13,679 bases of DNA, taken from positions 4,680 to 18,358 of the forward strand of contig DJWC01000002.1 in NCBI GenBank assembly GCA_002441445.1. The letters run 5' to 3'. This DNA comes from Pusillimonas sp. UBA6240 (GTDB taxonomy: Bacteria; Pseudomonadota; Gammaproteobacteria; Burkholderiales; Burkholderiaceae_B). The notes beneath the pieces are model-generated. The model made no database searches. It was not told the origin of the DNA and was given only the letters and a program-made list of their open reading frames with translations. The position numbers were made by a program, and so were the translations under genes. Below, in pieces: positions 1 through 6,972 of the stretch. The first letter of the stretch is position 1; the number at the start of each line of letters is the position of its first letter.

Positions 1-80
1 TCGAATACCTGTCCGTGCTCAAGCAAAACCGCATCAAGACCCGCCTGCGCAAGCAAGAGCGCGAAGCGCTGAAGGCCTGA
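1..80 (+). CDS. def: Peptide deformylase, C-terminal end (partial)
   Basis: Only the last 25 codons and the TGA stop at 78-80 are present; the gene runs off the left edge. The readable tail contains EYLSVLKQNRIKTRLRK followed by a charged end. It resembles the C-terminal helix of proteobacterial peptide deformylase, which follows the metal-binding HEXXH helix (outside the window). Deformylase removes the formyl group from the initiator methionine of new proteins. The call is strengthened by its neighbour: the stop codon directly abuts the fmt start, and def-fmt is a very common bacterial gene pair. No catalytic residues are visible, so the identification rests on the tail sequence and context. 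Confidence 0.75.
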   Translation, partial: EYLSVLKQNRIKTRLRKQEREALKA

Positions 81-1034
81 ATGCGCATCGTTTTTGCCGG
101 CACACCCGAATTCGCCCGCCTCGCGCTCGACGCCATCCTGGCCGCCGGCCATCAAGTGCCCCTGGTCCTGACCCAGCCCGACCGTCCAGCGGGCCGCGGC
201 CTGAAGCTGACGCCCAGCCCGGTCAAACAAGCCGCCCTGGCCGCCGGCATACCCGTCGCCCAGCCGCGCAGCCTGCGCCTGGACGGTAAATTCCCGGACG
301 AGGCGCGATCCGCCCGCCAGGCCCTGCTGGATGTCGCGCCCGAGCTGATGGTCGTGGCCGCTTACGGCTTGCTGCTGCCGCCATGGGTATTGCAGCTTCC
401 CGCGCACGGCTGCCTGAACATACACGCCAGCCTGCTGCCGCGCTGGCGCGGGGCCGCGCCCATACAGCGCGCGATCGAAGCCGGCGATGCGCGGACCGGC
501 GTCACCATCATGCAGATGGAGGAAGGCCTGGACACGGGAGACATGCTGCTCGAACGGGCGATCGCCATCACTCCGTCGCATACCGCCGCCGGCTTGCACG
601 ATGAACTGGCCGTCCTCGGCGCCCAGGCCATCGTCGAAGCCATCGCGCGGCTGCAGCAGGGCGCGCTGGCTCCGCGGCCGCAGCCGTCCGAGGGCGTAAG
701 CTATGCCGCCAAGCTCGATAAATCCGAAGCGCCGCTGGATTTCAGCCAGCCGGCGGAAGTCCTCGAGCGCCGCATCCGCGCCTTCGACCCCGCGCCCGGC
801 TCCACGCTGCGCCTGCCCGGTCTGGCCGATCCCGTCAAAGTATGGCGCGCCGCCGCGCTGCCGGGCCCGGCCACCGATGAAAGGCGGCCGGGCGACCTGA
901 TCGCGGCGGGGCCTGAAGGCATCGATTTCCAGACAGCGGACGGCGTCCTGCGTTTGCTGGAATTGCAGAAAGCCGGCGGCAAGCGCCAGGGCGTCTCCGC
1001 ATTCATGCAGGGGTGGCAGGGCGGGAAGCCTTAG
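81..1034 (+). CDS. fmt: Methionyl-tRNA formyltransferase
   Basis: This enzyme transfers a formyl group from 10-formyl-tetrahydrofolate to methionyl-initiator tRNA, in the cytoplasm. The 317-residue product has the usual family length. It starts with the Rossmann-like FAGTPEFA motif (residues 5-12). It carries the formyltransferase signature around HASLLPRWRGAAPIQ, with the catalytic triad N113, H115 and D151 (equivalent to N106, H108 and D144 of E. coli Fmt); D151 lies in the GLDTGDM segment. The C-terminal tRNA-binding OB-fold domain covers roughly residues 210-310. The ATG directly follows the def stop, and GAAGG at 71-75 gives a Shine-Dalgarno site five bases upstream. It is a housekeeping gene and shows nothing abnormal. 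Confidence 0.97.
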   Translation: MRIVFAGTPEFARLALDAILAAGHQVPLVLTQPDRPAGRGLKLTPSPVKQAALAAGIPVAQPRSLRLDGKFPDEARSARQALLDVAPELMVVAAYGLLLPPWVLQLPAHGCLNIHASLLPRWRGAAPIQRAIEAGDARTGVTIMQMEEGLDTGDMLLERAIAITPSHTAAGLHDELAVLGAQAIVEAIARLQQGALAPRPQPSEGVSYAAKLDKSEAPLDFSQPAEVLERRIRAFDPAPGSTLRLPGLADPVKVWRAAALPGPATDERRPGDLIAAGPEGIDFQTADGVLRLLELQKAGGKRQGVSAFMQGWQGGKP

Positions 1035-1053
1035 CGCCGAAAAAGGAGGCCGC

Positions 1054-1098
1054 ATGATCAGACCACAGGCCAGCCATCCAGGCGGGAGGCGCACATGA
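1054..1098 (+). CDS. 14-codon leader ORF ahead of methyltransferase
   Basis: A very short ORF lies between fmt and the methyltransferase. It has a strong Shine-Dalgarno sequence, AGGAGG at 1044-1049, four bases before its ATG. It encodes MIRPQASHPGGRRT and ends in TGA at 1096-1098, giving an ATGA overlap with the methyltransferase start at 1095. This layout suits a leader whose translation feeds ribosomes to the next gene. The methyltransferase also has its own GGGAGG at 1084-1089, so coupling is not obligatory. No function for the peptide itself can be claimed. Confidence 0.4.
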   Translation: MIRPQASHPGGRRT

Positions 1099-1715
1099 CC
1101 ACGGATTGGCGCGATGTCTCGGCGACTACGCTAGGCCATTATCGGCGCAGCGCTGAAAGCTTTCGCGCCGGCACGCTCGATCATGACGTCAGCCAGAATA
1201 TCCAGGCCTTGCTGCGCCACATCGACGCCGACGCTCCCTATCGCATCCTCGACTTCGGTTGCGGCCCGGGCCGGGATCTCAAGACCTTCACCGAGCTGGG
1301 GCATGTCGCCATAGGACTGGACGGCGCGGAGCCCTTCGTCGACATGGCGCGCGCCTATTCCGGCTGCGAAGTATGGCTGCAGGACTTCCTGGCGCTGGAC
1401 CTGCCTGAACGGCGCTTCGACGGCATATTCGCCAATGCGTCGCTCTTCCACGTGCCCGGCGCCGCTCTGCCCCGCGTGCTGAAGCAGCTGCATGCCGCAC
1501 TCGAGCCGGGCGGCGTCCTGTTCAGTTCCAACCCGCGCGGCGACAACCAGGAAGGGTGGAACGGCGACCGCTACGGCGCCTATTACGACTGGCCCACGTG
1601 GCGCAGCCTGGTTACCGCCGCGGGCTTCATCGAGCTGGAACACTACTACCGCCCTCCGGGCCTGCCGCGCGAGCAGCAGCCATGGCTGGCGAGCGTCTGG
1701 CGCAAAGAGCGCTGA
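1095..1715 (+). CDS. Class I SAM-dependent methyltransferase
   Basis: The 206-residue cytoplasmic protein has a class I Rossmann methyltransferase fold. Motif I, ILDFGCGPG, at residues 51-59 binds S-adenosylmethionine. GLDGAEPF at about 74-81 follows the acidic end of strand beta2. NASLFHVP at about 114-121 corresponds to motif IV and post-IV, and LEPGGVLFSSNPRG to the beta5 region. It belongs to the broad UbiE/Methyltransf_11-type group, and the sequence does not show the methyl acceptor. The start is supported by GGGAGG at 1084-1089, five bases upstream. It follows fmt by 60 bp on the same strand and may be co-transcribed with it. Confidence 0.88.
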   Translation: MTTDWRDVSATTLGHYRRSAESFRAGTLDHDVSQNIQALLRHIDADAPYRILDFGCGPGRDLKTFTELGHVAIGLDGAEPFVDMARAYSGCEVWLQDFLALDLPERRFDGIFANASLFHVPGAALPRVLKQLHAALEPGGVLFSSNPRGDNQEGWNGDRYGAYYDWPTWRSLVTAAGFIELEHYYRPPGLPREQQPWLASVWRKER

Positions 1716-1895
1716 TCCCAAGTCGCCCGCCACTCAGGCCTGGGCGTCCCTTCCATTCCCCATTTCCGACCGCCTGGCCGGGACTTCGGCTTCGCGCATG
1801 CGTTGGCTACGACCGCCTCGGGAAATGAGCGCGGGTGACATTGCGTACGACTGAATCCCCACCAATTTTTTGGCGGAACAGCCTTTTCATATTTA

Positions 1896-1923
1896 TTGAC
1901 TTTAGATATATCACAGATATAAT
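1896..1923 (+). promoter_or_regulatory. Sigma70-type promoter of the TRAP catabolic operon
   Basis: A -35 box TTGACT at 1896-1901 and a perfect -10 box TATAAT at 1918-1923 are separated by 16 bp. They lie 40 bp upstream of the binding-protein ATG in an unusually AT-rich stretch. The spacer carries the palindrome GATATATC (1905-1912). A direct repeat of AGATATA (1904-1910 and 1915-1921) is spaced by 11 bp, about one helical turn, and its second copy overlaps the -10 box. These repeats are plausible regulator contacts, but which regulator binds is not known. The rest of the 1716-1963 gap shows no other gene. Confidence 0.7.
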
Positions 1924-1963
1924 TAAGACGGCTTGTTCCTCATAACCATAACGGAGACATACG

Positions 1964-3001
1964 ATGAGCATGAACCGCCGTTCCTTATTGAAGGCCGCGT
2001 CCACTGTCGCGGCGACATCTATCTTGGGGGCGCCAGCGCTTGTGCTGGCCCAGAAAACCACGAAGTGGAAGGTGCAGACGCTTTGGGGGGCAGGGGAAGA
2101 TACTTACGCAATGTTCCAGGCGTTCTGCGACAACGTGAAGAAAAATACGGGCGGCCGCTTGGAAATCACGCCTTTTTCCGCGGGCGCTATCGTCGGCACC
2201 TTCGAGACCCTGGATGCAGTTGGCCAGAACGTCATTCAAGGCCATTCCACCTATCCCGGCTACTTTGCGGGTAAGGAGCCCGCGCTGGCGGTGATAGGGG
2301 ACTTCGCCTTCGGATACACGGAACCCAAGCAGCAGAATGCATGGCTGAATGACAAGGGCGGCATGCAGATGATACGCAGCGCTTATGACAGGTTCAACGC
2401 TTATACGGTCGGATGCACGTGGTGGGGCGTCGAATCGCTGACCAGCAAGGTGCCCATCCGCAAGCCCGAAGACTTCAAAGGGCTCAAGCATCGCGGCGCC
2501 CAGGGGCTTGCCGCTGAAACCATTGCAAAGATGGGGGCTTCCATTGTCGTGATCCCTGGCGGCGAGGCATATTCCGCGCTCGAGAAAGGGGTTGTGGATA
2601 CGGTCGACTGGTCCACGCTATCGGTCAACAACAAGATCGGTTTCTTCGAGATCGCTAAATTCGCCACCTATCCGGGCTTCCATTCCATGCCCATCCAGGA
2701 TTTCACCGTCAACAAGGCCGCATGGAAAGCCTTGCCGGACGATGTCAAGGCGATCGTGGAGCAGACCTGGAAGGAATTCTCCGACTACCAGGTCAAGAAG
2801 ATCGCTGAAAACGACGCGGTGGTGGCGGAAGAGGTCAAGAAGAAAGGCGTGGAGCTGATAGCCTGGAGCGAGGAAGATCGCAAACGCGCGCGCGTCCTGG
2901 CGCATCAGGTCTGGGGGGAATGGGCAAAGAAAAGCCCGTTGGCCAAGCAGGCTGTGGAATCCCAGCAAGCTTATCTGCGCGAAATCAAACTTCTGGCCTG
3001 A
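1964..3001 (+). CDS. dctP: TRAP transporter substrate-binding protein (DctP family)
   Basis: This is the periplasmic binding protein of a TRAP (tripartite ATP-independent) transporter; it captures an organic acid and hands it to the membrane permeases. The 345-residue product begins with a Tat-type signal peptide, NRRSLLK at residues 4-10, then a hydrophobic stretch with likely cleavage after ALVLA near residue 29. The mature part has family features: the KHRG segment around residues 180-183, with an arginine placed like the carboxylate-binding arginine of the family, and PGGEAYSALEKGVVDTVDW, a pattern reminiscent of 2-oxoacid-type binding proteins such as TakP. GGAG at 1953-1956 supports the start. 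The ligand is probably a carboxylate but is not identifiable. First gene of the operon. Confidence 0.93.
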   Translation: MSMNRRSLLKAASTVAATSILGAPALVLAQKTTKWKVQTLWGAGEDTYAMFQAFCDNVKKNTGGRLEITPFSAGAIVGTFETLDAVGQNVIQGHSTYPGYFAGKEPALAVIGDFAFGYTEPKQQNAWLNDKGGMQMIRSAYDRFNAYTVGCTWWGVESLTSKVPIRKPEDFKGLKHRGAQGLAAETIAKMGASIVVIPGGEAYSALEKGVVDTVDWSTLSVNNKIGFFEIAKFATYPGFHSMPIQDFTVNKAAWKALPDDVKAIVEQTWKEFSDYQVKKIAENDAVVAEEVKKKGVELIAWSEEDRKRARVLAHQVWGEWAKKSPLAKQAVESQQAYLREIKLLA

Positions 3002-3004
3002 TAA

Positions 3005-3493
3005 ATGATGCACGCATTCATACACATCATAGGGCGTGTGAACGAATGGGTCGGCCGGGCGGCCGGCCTGCTCATTCTGTTGGTGGTGCTTATCATCGCA
3101 CGGGAAGTCATTGCGCGCAGCGTCTTCCACTCGCCGGCCCTGTGGGCGGACGAGTCGATGACTTATATCGCGGGTTTCGTATACGTGCTGGGCGGCGGCT
3201 ATGCCTTGCTGTATCGGCGGCACGTGGCCGTGGACATAGTCTACGAGCGGTTCGGCTGGCGTGGCCGGCGCATATGCGACCTGATTGCCTTCTGCCTGTT
3301 CACCGCCTACTGCCTGACATTGATCTGGTATGGCTGGGACATGGCGGTCAATTCCTTCCTGCAGAACGAAACCTCGGGCACCTTGTGGAATCCGCCTATC
3401 TGGCCCGTCAAGTTCGCGATTCCCGTCGCGGGACTTCTGCTGCTTCTGCAAGGCGTGGCGAATCTGATTCAGAACTTCCAATTCAAAGCGTAA
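3005..3493 (+). CDS. dctQ: TRAP transporter small permease (DctQ family)
   Basis: The 162-residue integral membrane protein has the four-helix DctQ layout, with hydrophobic segments at about residues 18-38, 50-70, 90-112 and 135-155. Family landmarks are WADESMTYIAGFVYVLGGGYAL and the RRHVAVDIVYERF loop between helices two and three. It partners the large permease in the inner membrane. The gene starts three bases after the binding-protein stop, with no clear Shine-Dalgarno, so translation is probably coupled to dctP. A second ATG lies at 3008, so the exact start is uncertain by one codon. Confidence 0.92.
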   Translation: MMHAFIHIIGRVNEWVGRAAGLLILLVVLIIAREVIARSVFHSPALWADESMTYIAGFVYVLGGGYALLYRRHVAVDIVYERFGWRGRRICDLIAFCLFTAYCLTLIWYGWDMAVNSFLQNETSGTLWNPPIWPVKFAIPVAGLLLLLQGVANLIQNFQFKA

Positions 3494-3531
3494 GTGCGCT
3501 TGACGCTTCTTGCTTATAAATAAGGAAGATC

Positions 3532-4851
3532 ATGTCCTTAGGATACTTAACGCTCCTCGTTTTCGGAGCGCTCATCAGCGCTTTGATCGTCGGATTGCCG
3601 ATCGCCTTCGCGACAGGCGCCGTTGCGGTGCTGATGGCCGTCTGGCTATTCGATCTCAATACCCTGAACATCATCGTAAGCCGCGTGTTCACCCTGATGG
3701 GGAACAACATTCTGTTGTCCGTCCCGCTGTTCATTCTGATGGCCAATATTCTGGAAAAGGCCGGCATAGCAGAGGATATTTTCAAGGCGGCATACATATG
3801 GTCCGGGAAACTGCGCGGGGGACTGGCCGTGGCGGTAGTGATTTCCTGCGCCCTCATGGCGGCCATGGTGGGCGTGATCGGGGCGGAAATCGTGACCATG
3901 GGCGTAGTCGCCCTGCCCGCGATGCTGAAGCGCGGCTACGGCAAATCCCTCGCGCTGGGGTCGATATGCGCGGGGGGCGGGCTTTCCACGCTGATACCGC
4001 CCAGCGTGGTATTCATCATGTATGCGCTGACCTCCGGCACCTCCATAGGCCAGCTGTACATGGCCGGTGTTTTTCCGGGACTGCTGCTCGGCGGCTTGTA
4101 TATTCTTTACATAGTGACCATCAGCTACCTGAAGCCTGAAATCGCTCCAACGGCTCCGCCGGAAGAACTGGATATTCCCTTCCTTGAAAAGCTGGCCTAT
4201 GCCAAGAACCTGATCCTCCCCGGCTTTGTGGCGTTTTCCGTGCTGGGCTCGCTGTACCTGGGATGGGCGACGCCTACGGAAGCGGCGGGTGTAGGCGTGG
4301 TGGGGGCGCTGGTAGCGGCACTGGTCAACCGGCGTTTCACATGGCAAGGCCTGTATGCCGCCGTCGTCGACACGACCAAGGTTACCTGCATGCTGTACTG
4401 GCTGTTCTTCGGCGCCTCGGTGCTCGTGGGGGTATACACCATGGCGGGTGGTACCCAGTACTTGAAGGAAATGCTGCTTGGCCTGCCGGGAGGGAAGTGG
4501 GGCGTCTTGATCACCATGAACCTGATCTGGATCGCGCTCGGCTGCGTGGTCGACTGGATCGGCATCCTGCTTTTGACGGCGCCGGTATTCGTCCCCGTGG
4601 CCATCGCATTGGGCTTCGATCCGATCTGGCTGGGCGTGCTGTTCTGCATGAACATGCAAATCAGCTATATCTCGCCGCCTTTCGGGCCTGCCGCTTTCTA
4701 CTTGAAGGGCGCCGCTCCGGACAATATTTCCATTGGCGACATCTTCCGGTCGATATGGCCGTTCCTCGGGCTGCAGCTGGTCGGGCTGGGGCTGGTGGTG
4801 GCTTTTCCGGCGATCGCGCTGTGGCTTCCTCAAACCATGATAGCGAGGTGA
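3532..4851 (+). CDS. dctM: TRAP transporter large permease (DctM family)
   Basis: The 439-residue polytopic membrane protein moves the ligand across the inner membrane using an ion gradient, as is known for TRAP systems. About a dozen hydrophobic helices are visible. The DctM signatures are CALMAAMVGVIGAEIVTMG near residue 105, GGGLSTLIPPSVVFIMYAL around 146-165, GWATPTEAAGVG, and ISPPFGPAAFYLKG near the C-terminus. Length is typical of the family. Its start has AAGGAAG at 3522-3528 just upstream. The 38-bp gap after dctQ is the largest in this operon. The TGA stop overlaps the Shine-Dalgarno region of the following oxidoreductase gene. Confidence 0.94.
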   Translation: MSLGYLTLLVFGALISALIVGLPIAFATGAVAVLMAVWLFDLNTLNIIVSRVFTLMGNNILLSVPLFILMANILEKAGIAEDIFKAAYIWSGKLRGGLAVAVVISCALMAAMVGVIGAEIVTMGVVALPAMLKRGYGKSLALGSICAGGGLSTLIPPSVVFIMYALTSGTSIGQLYMAGVFPGLLLGGLYILYIVTISYLKPEIAPTAPPEELDIPFLEKLAYAKNLILPGFVAFSVLGSLYLGWATPTEAAGVGVVGALVAALVNRRFTWQGLYAAVVDTTKVTCMLYWLFFGASVLVGVYTMAGGTQYLKEMLLGLPGGKWGVLITMNLIWIALGCVVDWIGILLLTAPVFVPVAIALGFDPIWLGVLFCMNMQISYISPPFGPAAFYLKGAAPDNISIGDIFRSIWPFLGLQLVGLGLVVAFPAIALWLPQTMIAR

Positions 4852-4856
4852 CCATC

Positions 4857-6224
4857 ATGCATCATCATCGTATTTCGACGCAGGCTTCCGTCCGCGATGA
4901 GCGGCCCCCATGGCGCATCGATACCGACGTTCTGGTGGTCGGCGGCGGCGCAGCGGGGGTGGCGGCGGCGTACACGGCCGCAGGGCAAGGTTTGAAAGTC
5001 CTCGTCCTGGAACGCTATGGATTCTGCGGCGGCGGCGCCGTCGCTGGCATGTCGGGAACTATTTGCGGTCTCTACATGGCTCACGATGATCGCCAGCGGG
5101 CGCCGGAGCGCCTGGTATACGGCTTTGTCGATGATTTCATCGCGGCGATGGACGCCCGCAATGGCCTTACCGGGCCTGTCCGCTATGGCGAGACCTTTAC
5201 CCGGGTGCACAACCCGCATGTCTGGCGCGAGAGCGCCGAAGGCCTGCTCGCCAGCCAGGGTGTGCAGGTGCTTTATCACAGCCTGGTTACCGATGTGCTG
5301 CTGGACGGCGGGGAACGCATTGCAGGCGTTGTCGCCTATACCAAGCAGGGCAAGCTCGAAGTCAGGGCCAAAGTCACCATCGATGCCAGCGGCGACGCCG
5401 AGCTGGCCGCCATGGCGGGGCTGGAGACGCGCGTGGGCCTGGACGGCCATGTGCAGAATCCCACGATGATCTTCCGCCTTTCCAGTGTGGATGTTGCGCG
5501 CTTCCTGGAAGAGTATGGGGAAGACGCCATCATGCCTGATCGTGTCACGCAGATGATCATCTCATCGAACGCGGCGGGGAACTACAAGCTGCCGCGCGCG
5601 AAAGTTTTTCTGTTCCCTACCCCCCGGGCCGGCGAATTGATCTGCAATTGCACGCGCATCGTGGGCAATGACGGCCGCGAACTGAATCCTTTGATCGCCA
5701 GGGATTTCAGCGAGGCGGAGTACGAGGGCCGCAAGCAGGTGCGGGAGTACGAACGGTTCTTCCGCGATCATCTCGTTGGCTGCGAGCAGGCCTATCTCAA
5801 CGATACGGGGGTGCAGGTAGGTATCCGGCAGACCCGGCAGGCGGTGGGTTTGCAGACACTGACCAACGACGATGTGGTGTCGGGCACGAAACGCCGCGAC
5901 GGTATTGCCCGATCAGCCTGGCCCATCGAGCTGCACAGCGGAGAAAAGCCGCGCCTTTCGTGGCTATTCGACGATTACTACGAAATTCCGTACGAATGCT
6001 TTGTGCCCGCCCGGGGCGAGTCGTTGCTATTCGCCGGACGCTGCCTCTCCGCGGAGCATGAGGCGATGGCATCGGCGCGGGTTACGGCGCAATGCTTCAG
6101 TTACGGGCATGCGATAGGCCATGCGGCGGCGCAGGCCATCAATGAAAATCTTGCCGTCAGGGATGTAAAGGGCGAAGACATACGGCTAGTCCTGAATCGC
6201 GACGGCGCGCAATTGGGAGCTTGA
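4857..6224 (+). CDS. FAD-dependent oxidoreductase (FAD_oxidored-like)
   Basis: The 455-residue flavoprotein has an N-terminal dinucleotide-binding motif, DVLVVGGGAAG (residues 24-34), ending in LERYGFCGGGAV. A second FAD-contact segment reads IDASGDAELAAMAG. A C-terminal segment, FAGRCLSAEHEAMASARV, is typical of the group related to PF12831. The enzyme likely oxidises or reduces a small organic acid or CoA derivative; the substrate is not evident. The reading frame is open far upstream inside dctM, but the ATG at 4857 is chosen because GAGG at 4845-4848 lies eight bases before it and the flavin motif then sits at the normal distance. It follows dctM by five bases and precedes the crotonase gene by four, so it is firmly part of the operon. 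Confidence 0.87.
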   Translation: MHHHRISTQASVRDERPPWRIDTDVLVVGGGAAGVAAAYTAAGQGLKVLVLERYGFCGGGAVAGMSGTICGLYMAHDDRQRAPERLVYGFVDDFIAAMDARNGLTGPVRYGETFTRVHNPHVWRESAEGLLASQGVQVLYHSLVTDVLLDGGERIAGVVAYTKQGKLEVRAKVTIDASGDAELAAMAGLETRVGLDGHVQNPTMIFRLSSVDVARFLEEYGEDAIMPDRVTQMIISSNAAGNYKLPRAKVFLFPTPRAGELICNCTRIVGNDGRELNPLIARDFSEAEYEGRKQVREYERFFRDHLVGCEQAYLNDTGVQVGIRQTRQAVGLQTLTNDDVVSGTKRRDGIARSAWPIELHSGEKPRLSWLFDDYYEIPYECFVPARGESLLFAGRCLSAEHEAMASARVTAQCFSYGHAIGHAAAQAINENLAVRDVKGEDIRLVLNRDGAQLGA

Positions 6225-6228
6225 TACG

Positions 6229-6972
6229 ATGATTCAACGCAGTTCAGAAGGAGCGGTGGCTGTCCTGACCATCGACCGCCCGAATCGGCGCAATGCGCTG
6301 AGCGAGGACACAGTGCTGTCCTTGAAGCAGCATTTACAGGATATCGACGCTGATTCGTCCCTGCGGGCGACGGTCATTACTGGAAGCGCCCCCGGTTTTT
6401 GCGCGGGCAGCGACTTGAAAGAGCTCGCCACCATGGATCTGCAAGGCATGTGCGAGCACGAGGCCGATACGGGGCGTTTCTGCCGGTCGATCAGCCAGTT
6501 GCGCAAACCGGTCATCGCCGCGGTGGAAGGCTTCGCCCTGGGGGGGGGATTCGTGCTCGCGGCCTCGTGCGACATCATTGTCAGCAGCGCTTCGTGCCGG
6601 TGGCACTTGCCTGAAGTCCAGATAGGCTGGATTCCGCCCTGGGGGCTGGAAACGTTGGCGGCCAGAATGGGTCCGGTCGAGGCGCGCCGCCTTGCCTGGG
6701 GCGGCGAACCGTGCAACGGAGTCGAGGCGCACCGTATCGGGCTGGCGGATTATTTGGCGAAAGACGGGCAGGCATTGCAAGCGGCGCTGGAAGTCGGCCA
6801 ACGGCTGGCCGATCTCCCGGATGTCGCCGTGGCCTCGGTCAAGGCGTATTTCGCGCCGCATGCCGGCAAGAATGGCGAAACGGGCGATGTCATCGCCAAC
6901 CGTATGTTTGAAGAAAATTGCAAGCATCCCGCGGCTATCGCGACATTAAAGAAATTTGGAGTTCGGACATGA
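6229..6972 (+). CDS. Enoyl-CoA hydratase/isomerase family protein (crotonase fold)
   Basis: The 247-residue cytoplasmic protein has the crotonase fold. The oxyanion-hole segments are FCAGSDLKEL (around 57-66) and ALGGGFVLAASCD (103-115). The later catalytic glutamate, equivalent to Glu164 of rat mitochondrial enoyl-CoA hydratase, is kept as E129 in LPEVQIGW. The residue equivalent to Glu144 is V109, so a standard two-glutamate hydration is unlikely; isomerase, hydrolase, decarboxylase or ring-opening chemistry on an acyl-CoA is more plausible. It starts four bases after the oxidoreductase stop, with GGGAG upstream, and overlaps the CoA-transferase by ATGA. A run of nine G bases (6540-6548) encodes the oxyanion glycines. 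Confidence 0.9.
   Translation: MIQRSSEGAVAVLTIDRPNRRNALSEDTVLSLKQHLQDIDADSSLRATVITGSAPGFCAGSDLKELATMDLQGMCEHEADTGRFCRSISQLRKPVIAAVEGFALGGGFVLAASCDIIVSSASCRWHLPEVQIGWIPPWGLETLAARMGPVEARRLAWGGEPCNGVEAHRIGLADYLAKDGQALQAALEVGQRLADLPDVAVASVKAYFAPHAGKNGETGDVIANRMFEENCKHPAAIATLKKFGVRT

Noticed and set aside
1724..1746. CGCCC/GGGCG inverted repeat after the methyltransferase gene, considered as a terminator
   Set aside because: The stem is only five pairs around a 13-base loop and no T-tract follows.
3500..3520. TTGACG and TATAAA between dctQ and dctM, considered as an internal promoter
   Set aside because: The boxes are only 9 bp apart, far too close for sigma70, and the gap is better read as an ordinary intergenic stretch with a ribosome site.
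4263..4856. Long open frame upstream of the FAD oxidoreductase start, giving a 653-residue protein
   Set aside because: It lies inside dctM in another frame and is Arg/Gly-rich with no domain. The ATG at 4857 has a ribosome site and puts the flavin motif near the N-terminus.
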